Assembly: GCA_031002005.1 (NCBI GenBank)
Contig: JARYHS010011408.1
Span: 216,297,473-216,361,472, forward strand
Origin: Vandiemenella viatica
Taxonomy: Eukaryota > Arthropoda > Insecta > Orthoptera > Morabidae
DNA: 64,000 nt
Direction: 5' to 3'
The notes below the pieces were generated by a model. That model worked only from the letters and a program-made list of their open reading frames with translations. It had not been told where the DNA came from and did no database searches. The number at the start of each line of letters is the position of its first letter. Position 1 is the stretch's first letter. The position numbers were made by a program, and so were the translations under genes. Below, one piece after another: positions 11,655-22,319 of this stretch.

Positions 11655-11760
11655 ATCGACTGGTCGATTTCCCCTCCATCTTTGGGGGTAAGGACAGCGG
11701 AGTGGGGATAGAGCAAACTGACCTTGGTCCGCCTCTGCTAACTGTAGAGCAGGTTATCCA
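11655..11760 (+). repeat. SINE family 2, partial copy
   Basis: TCGATTTCCCCTCCATCTTTG is followed by GGGGTAAGGACAGCGGAGTG, GGGATAGAGCAAACTGACC and CCGCCTCTGCTAACT. These are the central blocks of family 2; both ends are missing. Confidence 0.75.
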
Positions 11761-12570
11761 GCCATACCCTAACTTCAGGTTTGTCGCTGTAAAAATATTT
11801 GCTTAAGTTTATTTATCATACGTAGCCGTCTGTTTTCTTGACTAAACCGCCGAGTTGAACTCTCAAAATATTTTCCCGTAATAGCGTGTTTTGTTGAGAA
11901 CTAATGCTATACATTACTGATAAAATTTAATTTTCAGGGTATTTCGATCGTTCGCCATCTAAGACCAATGCTGAGAACTTTTCAAATCAGCGTTGTTTAT
12001 TAATTATTATGTACACTAAAAATGCTTGCTTTAATGTAGTTTTGCCACTCAAAAATTCTTCTGTTATTTGGCTTGGGGGGGAACAAAATGAACATCGCTT
12101 GTCCAGAAACTGGTTTCATTTTATTCTCGAAAAAATGCTGTTTATATATTTTCAGTAACCTTCGTGTTAATGATATCAGCTGAATCCGTCACGTGGACTT
12201 AGTAATTACTGGCCAGCTGGACTGAAAAGCTTTGCTGAAACCTGTTGAAAACGGATCACACACACACTATACTTCATTATGGAGTCGTCGAAAACGAGTG
12301 GAAAGTAAATTAAGTCACCAGGGTTGTGTAATTAAGCAACAACAGAATCGTGTATTTTAACTTCCTGAATTACAGTTGTGTTCTCGCATTTCTGACCTGC
12401 ATTCGTCCTGCATACATTTAAGTTTTGAGGTCTAATAAACAACAAGAAATGCAACGTAATTGTGTGCTTTATTCCGAAAATTGTATATTATTGTTTCATG
12501 ACAAGGAAAAGAGAATTAACAGAAAAACTATAAACTGTTTTGCAGTACTGAGCTTACTAAAGGGAGTAAA
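11761..12570. other. No gene recognised
   Basis: AT-rich spacer. The open frames are short and carry no recognisable motif. Confidence 0.5.
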
Positions 12571-12639
12571 CGGGTGAGATTCCTGATCCCTACAGATTTT
12601 CCATAGTTTTCCGAACAGCTGAAATGTTTCTCTTATTAA
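12571..12639 (+). repeat. SINE family 1, 5' half, split by the Harbinger-like element
   Basis: GAGATTCCTGATCCC (worn B box), CAGATTTTCCATAGTTTTCC and TGAAATGTTTCTCTTATTAA align with the middle of family 1 up to its CTTCCTTAAA block. The match then stops at the TAA beginning the inserted element and resumes at 14130. Confidence 0.75.
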
Positions 12640-14129
12640 TGGCCCATTTAGACGACCCGACCTGGTCTCCCTAAATCGTGGCCACGCCCCTTCGGCCCTG
12701 AAAACGGGTCGTCTAAACTGAGCTCCTGGTCACGTTTTTGCCGCGAGACCAGGCAGTGAGGTCGGATGGAAATTCCATCCGATTTAGGGCAAAAGGGTGG
12801 GGGTAAGTTGGGCCGTCACCACTCTGCCCTGAAAACTGGCCGTGTAAAGCCTCACCCGCTCTCACTGCCTGGTTCCCCGTTTTCTATTATTTTTAGATGG
12901 ATGCATCCGATAATTAAGAAAAAGAAGTATTGACAGAGTTGCTGGAGGTGTAAAAGACCCACAAATATTTATGGGGCACCTCACATAGGGTTGCCAACTT
13001 ATTTAGTAAAAAATATATTTGTCTTTTGAAGAGGAAAATAAAAAGTATATGAATGGGAAAAAAATAAAATTTAGCTGTTTATTGCCTTAAATACATATAT
13101 TTTCGGGCTTACTGGACTAGCTATTAATTGTTGGTTTGATTTCAGTGTTACAGCTGGAGCCACATTCTACATGTAGTATAACAAAAAAAGGAACACTCAT
13201 TTTTAAATTTATGGGCACTCTGTTTCTCCCTTCCCACCATCTTGCATTTATTTCGTTTCATCGTAAGCACTAACATGTCGTTTGGAAATTAATTGAATTG
13301 TATAGTTTACCTATAATAAATTGTTTCCGCTTACTTTATGGTTCCGTTCAGAAATAACGGCGAGCGGACACGAGTCGACTGGAGTACAACTATAGGAACT
13401 ATTGCCTCGACTGCGATGCGATAATTACACAGATCAAAGGATGCTAGCGAACAAAAAGTCGCTGGCCGATAGGCACTCTTTCTTGCAGGAGGTTGTGAAA
13501 CTATCAGACTAACGTTCAGTTACATGTGTTGTATACTGTATTCTAAATAAAGTATTTTCGCATACTTTATTTGTAGGAAAAAGTATAAGAATCAAAAATA
13601 AAATATGATACTTTATACTACAGTATGGTTGGCAACCCTAACCTCACATGCCCTCTGTCATAACAAAGACGCGAGAAATGAGGCATTTCAGGTGTCATCC
13701 GCTAGAAATTCCGCAAATCTTCACCATCCAACACATCTAAGAGTCTAAAGTGACTGAACATATACCTTTGTAAATATAATTGCTTGGCACACGTCTTTTT
13801 TCTTTTTCCAAGACTTTTCGCACAATGTCAAGCAGTCAGGATTACACCAAGAATCTGTGATTTTCTTAAATATGGGGCCAGACATATTTAATTTAAATAT
13901 TAGAACATTAACAAAATTTGTAACCAACTAATTTTATTACTAGTATTGCTATTAAATGAAACCTTCAAATTTCATAGCAAGACGGATATACGCGTGGTGG
14001 TAGGATAGTGTGGTAGCAACCAGATCGGGCCGGCCGATGGGTCGTCTAAATGCAACACACTGTCGACGGGAGGAAAGTGAAATCGGGAACGGGACAGGTT
14101 GATCGGGAACGGGTCATCTAAATGGGCCT
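12640..14129. mobile_element. PIF/Harbinger-like DNA element, 3-bp TAA target duplication
   Basis: Termini are inverted: TGGCCCATTTAGACGACCC at 12640 and the complement of GGGTCATCTAAATGGGCCT ending at 14129. TAA flanks both ends (12637-12639 and 14130-14132), as expected for the 3-bp TWA target of PIF/Harbinger elements. Internal subterminal repeats (GATCGGGAACGGG, GGGTCGTCTAAA) recur near both ends. On the minus strand near 13730-13660 the words LDGEDLRNF-RMTPEM resemble a Harbinger transposase N-terminal segment, and 13927-13745 is a short Lys/Trp-rich frame. Both are decayed, so coding is uncertain. Confidence 0.7.
12986..13640. mobile_element. hAT-type miniature element nested in the Harbinger-like element
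   Basis: Termini TAGGGTTGCCAAC (12986) and GTTGGCAACCCTA (ending 13640) are perfect inverted repeats. They are bounded by identical 8-bp flanks ACCTCACA at 12978-12985 and 13641-13648. Eight-base duplication with TA-GGG ends is the hAT pattern. The 655-bp body is AT-rich and has no transposase frame, so it must depend on another element. Confidence 0.92.
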
Positions 14130-14212
14130 TAAGGCCGTGAGCGTTTGCATTCCCATTTCCTGGCCCTAATACCCTCTCGGCTCTAAATACGTACATTACC
14201 GTCGACGAGTCG
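14130..14212 (+). repeat. SINE family 1, 3' half, continuation of the copy begun at 12571
   Basis: AAGGCCGTGAGCG, CATTCCCATTTCCTGGCCC, CTCTCGGCTCTAA and CCGTCGACGAGTCGTG continue the family 1 order exactly where the 5' half ended. Confidence 0.75.
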
Positions 14213-14744
14213 TGTAACTTCTAACTAGCACAAATTTTTAAAGTGTCATTTTAAGTTATTTGGTAAGTATCTCGTTCTAATGTTAATCCGTTCAATATCA
14301 GTATATATTTTATTTTGCAAAACAACTATTCGCAACATTTTTGTTCGTACATTGGATTGAGTTTGTGCGGTTTTAGAGGGAAAATTAGGTCTTTATCTAC
14401 AGATTTATTTAAGCTGAAATATGTTGAATAGAAAGTATTTAGAAATGCCAAATTCCAATAATTTACCTTCCCTACTAATACCTCGAAGAAGTGTGCTATT
14501 CAGAATTAAATATGTCTTTCGTTCCTCGGAAGCATTTCCGTTTGCTTTATTTATAAACTACTGCAGATATATGAAACAGCTTATGTTGTTTGTAGTGAAG
14601 GGATCGTTCTGCTTTTCCGTGTCGTACACTATCGCCATTAGATAATACAATGTGACTACGCCTGCTTCTTAGTATTTAAACACATTGCAGTTAAAGTGAA
14701 AAGGTATAAACATTTTTGTGGCTGTTATTTTATTTTACTTTGAT
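14213..14744. other. No gene recognised
   Basis: AT-rich spacer. A 74-codon frame at 14421-14645 has no motif and ordinary AT-rich composition. Confidence 0.5.
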
Positions 14745-14991
14745 AACTGCACGAATGCCGGCCTCGGTAGCGTAGGGGCTAGAGTGCCGCCGGTTCGAAT
14801 CCGGCCGCGAGCATGGATGTTAAGTGTTGTGTGGCTGTGTGAATGTCCTGTCCGTCCTGTGGCGTCCATACATTGGAGAAATACAATAAATACACTGGAT
14901 GACGACTTATAAACTGAAAGCAATTGTAATTACATTGAGCTGGCTGTATGGCCTCCGTTGCCAAATGCCATTAAAAAAAAACTGCACGAAT
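14745..14991 (+). repeat. SINE family 3, with perfect 12-bp target duplication
   Basis: Identical direct flanks AACTGCACGAAT at 14745-14756 and 14980-14991. The body starts GCCGGCCTCGGTAGCG (A-box region), has the B box GGTTCGAATCC at about 14800, and continues GCATGGATGTTAAGTGTTG, GTGTGAATGTCCTG and GAAATACAATAAATACAC to an A-run at 14972. Families 1 and 2 differ from it outside the tRNA-like head. The perfect flanks make it one of the youngest insertions here. Confidence 0.92.
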
Positions 14992-15796
14992 AGGATTGTG
15001 CTTATTGGTCTTTGAAAAGAAATTAGTTATACTGGATGTATTACTCACGGAATATTGAATAATGACTGATTCCAACGGTAATTTGTTGCCGTTTGGATTT
15101 TTATTCAAATTAATTTTGTGTCAGTTGTGCAGCCATGATACAAGTGCCAATTTGTATTCAGTTTTGAATATCCTGTAAACTTAGCTTTATTAGCTACGAT
15201 TTCTTACGTTCTAAATAAGAATCGATAATCTCGAAGAATGTACTTCGATAGATCACCTTAATTTCAGGGACGACGAAAAATTTTATGGCGTCTTTGAAAA
15301 TTGAAAAGCTATGTTGTTTGGTACATCAAATTTTTCTTGTATCGTTCTTGCAAAGTGGTAAAATATTACCTCTATTGTAGCTATGCTGTCTTCGTGTAGC
15401 GGGAAAATATTTTGGAGATGAGAGCTGCAATTTTGTTGAACGCCTGTTCTGGTAAGTGCGTGCCGTTTCGTGTGGAGCTGCCGATTATTATATAAAGCGT
15501 GAAAGATGATGGAAGTGGAGCGGTATGTTGCCTCGAGGCGGAGTTCCGTAACCCAATTTGAGTCTCTCGTGCTGCGGGCAACAACGGCCAATCGCCGCTT
15601 TCTACGCCAAGACTGTCTGCCGCCAAACACAGTCTTTGATATTTTAACACACAATCTTTTTGGGTGTTATCTATATTACCTTATCGGTACTAGAGCAGAG
15701 GGACCAGGAATTTATTTCATAATTTGTGCAAGCATTAAACCAAAGAGATAAAAATAATATTTGTATTTAAAAATTATTTTTAATTTTAAGTTCATA
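14992..15796. other. No gene recognised; two-strand open frames around 15283-15654
   Basis: A 123-codon minus-strand frame (15654-15283) and overlapping frames on both strands show no motif I can name. Composition is GC-richer at 15480-15640. Could be an old exon or retroelement piece, but nothing supports either. Confidence 0.45.
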
Positions 15797-16078
15797 GGAA
15801 GCGTTCATAAACTACGTGGCTTGGTCTAAAGAGGGGAGTGGAGACGGGTTAGGTAGAAAGCTACGCTGGGCTACGTGGGGAAAGGGGAGGGATGTTCAGT
15901 GCCAAGAAAAATTCATATTGTTTGTCGTATTTAAAATAAGACACAGAACATGCAAAATGTCCTGCGGGGGGGGGGGGAGAAGGGGTACAGCGAATGGCCA
16001 CGTCAGACTACATGAAGGAGGGGTGAGGGGGGGGTGTTCAGACAGAGGCGGCCAAACTGGGGCTTTATGAACAGTCCC
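15797..16078. mobile_element. Short DNA element with GTTCATAAA inverted ends and G-rich interior
   Basis: The left end GGAAGCGTTCATAAACTACG and the complement of the right end GGGACTGTTCATAAAGCCCC are similar over about 15 bases. The interior is unusually G-rich (13 G in a row near 15965, 8 more near 16028) and has no credible gene. Superfamily not assigned. Confidence 0.5.
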
Positions 16079-16802
16079 ATATTGCTACAAAAGCGTGTTT
16101 ACCTTAGATATTTAAACTACTTTTTTGTATTAGTCTTAAAAGAAATTTGAAGATATAAGTAACGAGGAAACTCGAATCTTGTCATTTCATTTGTGTAACA
16201 GAACTTAAAATTATTTCATTCGCGCCTGCGTAACCTACCCATTTCATCTAACGCGCAAACTTTACTTGAAACTCTCACTGTTAGCTTGGAACAATCGACT
16301 TCTATTCTTTCAGTGACTTTACCCGACTGATAGTCACATAAACCTGTCAGGAAACGAAGAGACTAATCGTTCGAAATCTAAGCTGTCTTTAACATAGGGT
16401 GTTATTTTAAATTTCACGGTTCCATACATGGGAGTACTGGTTCTGAAGAACTTATTGAGTCGGACGCCTGTGTGTTTGCAACCAGCTCAACTCTAGTGTT
16501 TGCATGATTGCATAGCACACAAGCGAGTACTTGCTGTATTGGGATTTCTTAGTTTTTTTTTTTACTGTCGAAGTAATGACAATACCAGGACATGGCTGTG
16601 ACCTTATTATATTGAGATCGGTCTTTCATACGTGTGCAAAATTTAAATAATTCGGCACACACACACAGAAACGCGTGTGCGCAGAAGAACCCATAATTAT
16701 GTAGGAAATTCTGAGCTTATTGTAAGTAGAAACCTTGATCACCAAATATGAAATTTTGCATCAAAAGTGCGAGTTGTTTATACCGCCATAGTAGAATTTA
16801 GA
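16079..16802. other. No gene recognised
   Basis: AT-rich spacer with a short CACA run near 16659. No motif found. Confidence 0.5.
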
Positions 16803-16995
16803 CTCAGCGTTGTGGGCAAGTGGTAACGCCCTAGTCTCGCATTCGGGAGGACACGGGCTGGAATACTCGTTCCGGCATCGTGATTTCGAAATCATTCCAG
16901 GCGAATACCATGGCCGAATTCCTTCCCGTTCGTTTCCTTCAGCCCTTTCCAGCCACTAATGACCGCGGCGTAAAACCATAAACAATAAATAAATC
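16803..16995 (+). repeat. SINE family 1, internally deleted copy
   Basis: Head CAGCGTTGTGGGCAAGTGG, CTCGCATTCGGGAGGACACG, CCAGGCGAATACCATGGCCG and ATTCCTTCCCGTTCG, then CACTAATGACCGCGGCGTAA and an A-rich tail. The block between GAATRC and CCATGGCC is missing compared with 4906-5133. Confidence 0.8.
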
Positions 16996-17231
16996 AGAGT
17001 AGACTTCGGGAGGTATGAACTCAAATCATGTATGTGCATCTGCCATCCCGATTACGATATAAGGCGCTTTACAGTCATGTTAATTAATGTTTTGACGGTG
17101 CCTAATTTCTACACCAAAAACTGCACATTTCAACAAGAAACAAGCAGGACGAGATTTGCGCGGTTCACAGGTAGATGTCAACATTTTGTTGCTGCCTTGG
17201 GGGTGAACTTTCTTCGGTCTCTGCTGTGCAC

Positions 17232-17724
17232 CAGGGTCGCATTTAGCCTCTGTGGGCCCCTAGGCTATACATGTGGATGGGGCAGTGGCCCTGGCTGCCT
17301 CCGGCTATGGTTGCTTAAATTCGAAATTCGGGCCAAAAAATTATGGGCAACCTTTTATTATTATTATAATAGTTTATAGCTCTACTACTGGCCCAGGCGG
17401 GAGACCCAGGGTTGTGTTGCGGGCCCCCTCTTTGTGGTGCGGGCCCCCTATTTGTGGTGTGGGCCCCCCTTTGTGGTGCGGGCTCCCCTTTGTGGTACGG
17501 GCCCCTCTTTGTGGTGCGGGCCCCTCTTTGTGGTGCGAGCCATCTTTGTGGCGCGGGCCCCCCTCTTTGTGGTGCGGGCCCCCTATTTGTGGTGCGGGCC
17601 CCCTATTTGTGGTGCGGGCCCCCCTATTTGTGGTGCGGGCCCCCTATTTGTGGTATGGGCCCCCTATTTGTGGTGCGGGCTCATAGGCTACACCCTATGT
17701 AGCCTATGCTTAAATGCGGCCCTG
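17232..17724. mobile_element. hAT-type miniature element carrying a minisatellite
   Basis: Ends CAGGGTCGCATTTA (17232) and TAAATGCGGCCCTG (ending 17724) are inverted repeats with one mismatch in 14. Identical 8-bp flanks CTGTGCAC lie at 17224-17231 and 17725-17732. These are hAT hallmarks. Most of the right half is a GC-rich tandem array. The open frames of 96 to 137 codons here are products of the array, not genes. Confidence 0.93.
17412..17681. repeat. Minisatellite, about 13 units of 19-20 bp
   Basis: Unit TTTGTGGTGCGGGCCCCCTA is repeated about 13 times. Left units vary (CTCTTTGTGG, CCTTTGTGG, one GCGAGCCAT), while the units from about 17575 onward are nearly identical. That gradient suggests recent expansion of the right end of the array. 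Confidence 0.95.
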
Positions 17725-17744
17725 CTGTGCACAGCAATGCTACC

Positions 17745-18083
17745 CGATATAAATGAGCTGAAATGGGTTACATTGGAAGACACCAGGACGGTGAAGAGTC
17801 TACAGCGAGTATATTGGTGATGAGGAGTGGAATGATATTGATGGAAGAATCAAGAGAAGTTCATGGAAGGGAAAAGATGACCATGGCACTCGATTTCAGG
17901 AATAAGGGTGTAGGAAAATTTTCGTTCGTAGGGAATGGAGTCTCGGATTCGAATAAATTACCAAGGGAAGTAATGAAGAAATTTAGAATTAAAATTCGTA
18001 GAGGGCAAAAGGAGGTGGGTACAAGAAAGAGGAAAAATTAGTGAGAAGGGAAATTGTCATAGGAGCGTGCGTTCCATCAAAAT
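17745..18083 (+). mobile_element. LINE family A, 3' end fragment
   Basis: Compared with the longer copy at 32560-33967 this has the end of the RT C-terminal region: GAGCTGAAATGGGTTACATT, GGAAGGGAAAAGATGACCAT, CACTCGATTTCAGGAATAAG and GGTGTAGGAAAATTTTCGTT. It then has the 3' untranslated signature GGGAAATTGTCATAGGAGCG with the stem-loop arms GGAGCG and CGTTCC. Frames are broken. The left edge abuts the hAT element at 17724-17732. Confidence 0.8.
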
Positions 18084-18530
18084 GTATAGGACATTCCAGG
18101 AAACTTCGCTTTTCTTAACACTTACAGAACGACAAGTTTCCCACAGCAGTAGGTTTATGATTAGAACGTGGTACATTATTCAGAAGCAACGAAAACGTAT
18201 GATAACTAACATTTTAGTATGGATACAGACGTCAAGTTCGGTGACAAGACTGCTGGTTTACGGAGGCATCATATATTTCAAAACAGCACTTTGCGCTAAA
18301 AAATGGGATAAAGTCTTGGAAGAATACAGACTATTTCGTAAATAGCGATACTTTCTTCACTTTATTATTTATTACCGATGTAATTATTTAAATAATTGCT
18401 TTTTAATATAATTATTTTATGTCTCATTCCGTCTTTTATTATTGACACTCAGTTCATTTGTATCTGTTTCTGAAAATAAATGATCAAAGGCGGATTGTTG
18501 CCGACTCTTATCTGGAGTTGAAGCGGCGCG

Positions 18531-18615
18531 ATGTGTAATATCTTTGGCGGTGGCCAGTGGCTGTCGTGTCGCTCCTCTTGGTGCCTGGCGACGCTGGCGC
18601 CGAGGGACGGCCAAG
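18531..18615 (+). other. Candidate alternative first exon of the PDE7 gene (speculative)
   Basis: In a GC-rich block (18520-18720) an ATG at 18531 opens 28 codons ending with one leftover base before AAG|GTCGAT at 18615/18616. The next exon (21723) needs exactly one base from the preceding exon, so the phase would fit, but this has a one-in-three chance of happening randomly. The peptide starts MCNIFGGGQWLSCRSSW and shows no known motif. Transcript data are needed; it may equally be a promoter or unrelated. Confidence 0.15.
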
Positions 18616-20539
18616 GTCGATATCGACACTCGCGCTGCTAACAAATATCGAAGTCGCTGTGCCGCGTAACACTCGTGTCAAACTTCACGTTTCACATCAT
18701 TGCCGCCATCAGGATGACACTGATTTGTCATCAGTATAGTTGTTGAAGGTATTGATTTGAAGGTTACCACATCTCATATAATATCTCACAGTTGTAAAGT
18801 CTTTGGCTGATTGGATATTTCCATCCATTTGTTCTGAGCTTTTCATTTCTTTTTTGCAAAAAGAAAGAGAGGGGGAAAAACTTTCAGCCATCTGACGCGA
18901 GAAGTATTAATATATAATATTTAGAGACTTGACATTCAGCTATTTCAGTTATACTAGCTTCTATAAATTTATAGAGGCTCTTTCAATTACAGTGGGAATA
19001 AATTCATGATTTATCTGCAGATTTAATCAGAGTCGCTTTCTTTTTGATCTGCACAAGAAACACACCTAGCATAAAAAATCATTGGAACTTAAGTTACACC
19101 AAATTTTATTTGTATTCTGAGCATTTTATCCATACTAAAACCGAGAAAACAGTTTTTCTAATGTTTTCAGTTTTTTTTATTTAGCATATTTCGTCAACTT
19201 TCATACAATATACGGCTATTTTAAACAGTGTTTACTAACAATTTTTAGTTTAAGATTTGTTTTAATATCTTTTTTTGTGATTATTTAACGGAAGATATTG
19301 GTGTCGTATATCTTTTAATCATTTTCTTTATCTTAATTAAGAAACTGTGTTATTGGTTAAGAAATAATGGCTATGTGTTTAAATATGCTGTGTGAACTTT
19401 TAATAACGTATGCTATAAGATAAACTATGGATTATATAAAAAGAGCAACAACTGCATGAACCTTAAGACTCCTACCAGTAAAGAGAGAGAGAGAGAGAAA
19501 TAAAATAAAGTAAAATAAAAAAATGCACAGATTTACACAAAAATTGAGATAACGATATGTTGCAAGTTTACTGTAGTTATTACTTTAAATGTATAGAAAA
19601 TTTCGTGTTAATGCAAGAGCACAGTCTTCTAATTTGAAATGATTTAGGAGCATGTATTGAGCAGTTAGACTTCTGTCTCCCCGAAAACCAAAAACCAATA
19701 GTTAAAGAAATAGTAACACTGTCAGATTTCTTGAATACGATCAATATTTTGATCTCTACATTCTGTGTGCTTCGGGTCAGCCTCTGAACAGATGTTAACT
19801 TCAAAATCCTACTCCATTACGTACGTCATGTCCAAAGGGAAAACGAACCTTATTGCTGTCGCTGTGTTGTCTGTAAGTCTGTCACAGGCCTCTGAAATCG
19901 TAAATAAAATGAGTTTCAGGTTTCAAATTCACACAAGACCCAAAATCGAGTATTGCATTAAAAATTATGCACATTTATGTTGTACGCTATTGCATAGAAA
20001 TGGGAATTTAAAAAAAGTCAAGTATAGGACTGATATATTTTCCTTTATTTCTCACTAGAAAATAAAGACGTGTGTTCCCAAACATTGGTTGTATATCATA
20101 TTTAAACAATAAATACTAAAATCTTTTACTTAATTTGTACAAATATTGTTAATAGATGAATGCAATTGCATTTTTATTTTCTATGCATACTCGTTTCACA
20201 CGTTTTTTTTTTAAATAATCTGTAACGGTATATGTGATTCTATTTCATGTTCTTTAATAGGGTTCACTTTATCGTGTAATTTTAATTGGAACATTGTGAT
20301 ACTTTTTCAAGCTTCTCTCCAGTGTGAAAAAGCAACAAATTACACTGACCCGATTTCCACGTATCACCACCATGCTTGGTATCATTACCATGTTCAAAAA
20401 CTGCATGTGAACATCACACTGCTCTGTGTTTTTCACTATTCCGTGCACTAAAAACGGAAAGAAACGCGTACATCGAGACTATCAGAGGTTAGGTTGTTTG
20501 CAGGGTCTAAAACTCCAAATAACAGGATCTAATCGGTAG
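18616..20539. other. No gene recognised; AT-rich spacer
   Basis: Only a short (GA)n run at about 19484-19498 and A/T-rich sequence. A 97-codon frame at 19765-20058 has no motif. Confidence 0.5.
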
Positions 20540-21350
20540 AAGACTGTGAACTGCTGCAGGGTGATATGGACAGGGGATGAAGATAAATGCAAAGAAGAGC
20601 CAGCTTATTAGTTAAAAGGATAAAAAACTAAAGATTGATTATGGTTACAAGGGGGGGAAGAATTACTTGTTGAGGGCTCTAAATATAAATACCTTGGCAT
20701 AACATTTGACAACAAACTCAACTGAACAGGACACATTGATCAGGTGGTGGGAAGGGGTTTCAAAATCCTTCACTTGCTGGAGATAGTGATGAGGGAATGT
20801 AGTAGAGATAAAGGAACTGGATTATAAAACGTTGATCACACCATTATTTGAATATGGTGGTGTAGTATGGTACCCACATTTTGGGTTCGAGGATGTGTAA
20901 AGAAGGGTTGCGAGATTTGTCTTTGGAAATTACCGCAGAAAAAACCGGCAAGTGATATGATAAAGGAGCTGGAAAGGAATTCATTGGAAGATAGGAGGAG
21001 GGCGAAGAGTATCGTGGGAGTATAAAAGGCGTATGTTGGTGATGACTGATGAGGAGTGGAAAGATATTGATGGAAGTTTTAGGAGAGATGGATGGAAGGG
21101 GAAAGATGACCACGACTACAAATTGTATCTCGACTTCAGGCATAAAGGTGTGGGAAGATTTTCTTTCGTAGGTTAGGAGGTCAGGGATTGGAATAAATTG
21201 CTAAGAGAAATGATGAATCATTTACCAAAAACGCTGGAAGAATGTAAGGTTGAAATTATTAGAGGGGGAAGAGAGGGTGAAAAAAGGAAAGGTGTGTGTG
21301 TGTAAGGGAATTGCCACCGGACCAAGAGCTCCATCGCAATTAAATTAAAT
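20540..21350 (+). mobile_element. LINE family A, 5'-truncated and decayed
   Basis: Matches the copy at 32560-33967 from about 33090 to its end: GACTGTGAACTGCTGCAGGG, GAAGATAAATGCAAAGAAGA, GGCATAACATTTGACAACAA, CACACCATTATTTGAATATGG, GTGGGAAGATTTTCTTTCGT. The 3' signature is GAAATTGCCACCGGACCAAG with an AATTAAATTAAATA tail. Frameshifts and stops throughout. In this copy the 3' stem-loop is altered (GGACCAAGAGCTCC). Confidence 0.85.
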
Positions 21351-21722
21351 AAAAATCCAATTCCATTGGCATATTATTCATCTTTATACAGATTGATTAA
21401 CCTGTAATTGAGGAAATGTCTCACAACATCTAGCTGTGATAACCTTTTACGTGTAATGTAACTGGTATGCTGTGAACGAAATAAGCAAAAGTTTTTGTTT
21501 TGATGCTACAATTTCATTCTAAAATATCTATTAAAAGTTTGATTGTAATTGCATGGGAGCATTAAATGCTGACGGCAACGGTGCTTTGGATAGCGGTGCA
21601 GCAGAATCCGCTACCTAACCTGGAACTGTATCGAGTTCAATCTCCATTGAGTGCCATTTAACCTACCACACATTATAGTGCGGCACTTGCGGGTGTGTTA
21701 ATCTCCACTGTGCCTGTTGCAG

Positions 21723-21952
21723 CGACACCCCCGCCGCCGCCGGCGACGTCGCAGACTAGCAGCCGGCCGGCGTCGCGGCGGTTGTCCGACGCCGACTGGC
21801 TGCTGCTGGAAATGCTGGACACCAGCCGCGCGCGTCCCCTGCACACGGGCCGCTTCCTCACCATGCACAAGCGGCGGCGCAAGAGGCTGACCACGCGACA
21901 ACTGCACCAGGACCCGGCGCTGCTCGACGACATCCACCACGGCCAGGTGCAG
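21723..21952 (+). CDS. Pde7: PDE7-type cyclic nucleotide phosphodiesterase, exon 1 of 7 seen (N-terminal region)
   Basis: This exon follows CTGTGCCTGTTGCAG and is followed by GTCAGT. It takes one base from the preceding exon and then encodes 76 codons. It starts with a proline-rich stretch ([19 protein letters not shown]), passes through [20 protein letters not shown] and a basic segment ([14 protein letters not shown]), and ends [11 protein letters not shown]. The final block aligns with the conserved segment just before the catalytic domain of PDE7 enzymes, where ILDDDY-GQA is expected. The exon is far richer in GC (about 68%) than its AT-rich surroundings. An alternative donor six bases upstream (CCAG|GTGCAG) would drop two codons without a frame change. 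A start codon lies further 5' and was not identified. Confidence 0.85.
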
Positions 21953-22055
21953 GTCAGTAATCATTAAATCAAATCAAGTAAAACTCATTCATGCGTGAGG
22001 AAACGTAGGCTTGCTGGAGGTCATGTTGAGTTTCTCTAGAACATTCGACAAGACT

Positions 22056-22312
22056 TGCTACCACTGACCGACAAAACATGTACACTCTTTGGCAAAAAAA
22101 TTGACTGTGGGCGCCTGAGACTAAGTCCATTATTTTGCACTATGTGGCATCACTGGAGAGTTTGTTCCAGGCATTGACTTAAGGAAATGAATAACAGATG
22201 GCGCTGAGTTGAATACCCGCAATGATGCCACATTGTGCGAAATAAGGGACTTAGTCTTAGGTGCCCACAGTCAACTATTTTTGCCAAAGAGAGTACATTC
22301 AGCGGTTGGCAG
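22056..22312. mobile_element. Inverted-repeat miniature element (foldback/MITE)
   Basis: The arm 22079-22155 (CTCTTTGGCAAAAA, GACTGTGGGC, GACTAAGTCC, TTTTGCACTATGTGGCATCA) is mirrored at 22230-22298 (TGATGCCACATTGTGCGAAA, GGGACTTAGTC, GCCCACAGTC, TTTTTGCCAAAGAG). The pairing continues weakly outward to about 22056 and 22312. The loop contains CAGATGGCGCTGAGTTGAAT. There is no coding capacity. It lies in PDE7 intron 1. Confidence 0.85.
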
Positions 22313-22319
22313 TAGAGCT

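Noticed and set aside
15283..15654. 123-codon minus-strand frame with overlapping frames on the + strand
   Set aside because: No motif, no splice or promoter context, and both strands are equally open, as expected for GC-richer non-coding DNA.
17273..17820. Three overlapping open frames of 96-137 codons rich in Cys, Gly, Pro
   Set aside because: They are read-through of the 20-bp minisatellite inside the hAT element in three frames; no gene.
21698..21964. Minus-strand frames of 86 and 88 codons opposite the first PDE7 exon
   Set aside because: GC-rich exon DNA gives long open frames on both strands; the + strand frame is the one with conserved motifs and splice sites.
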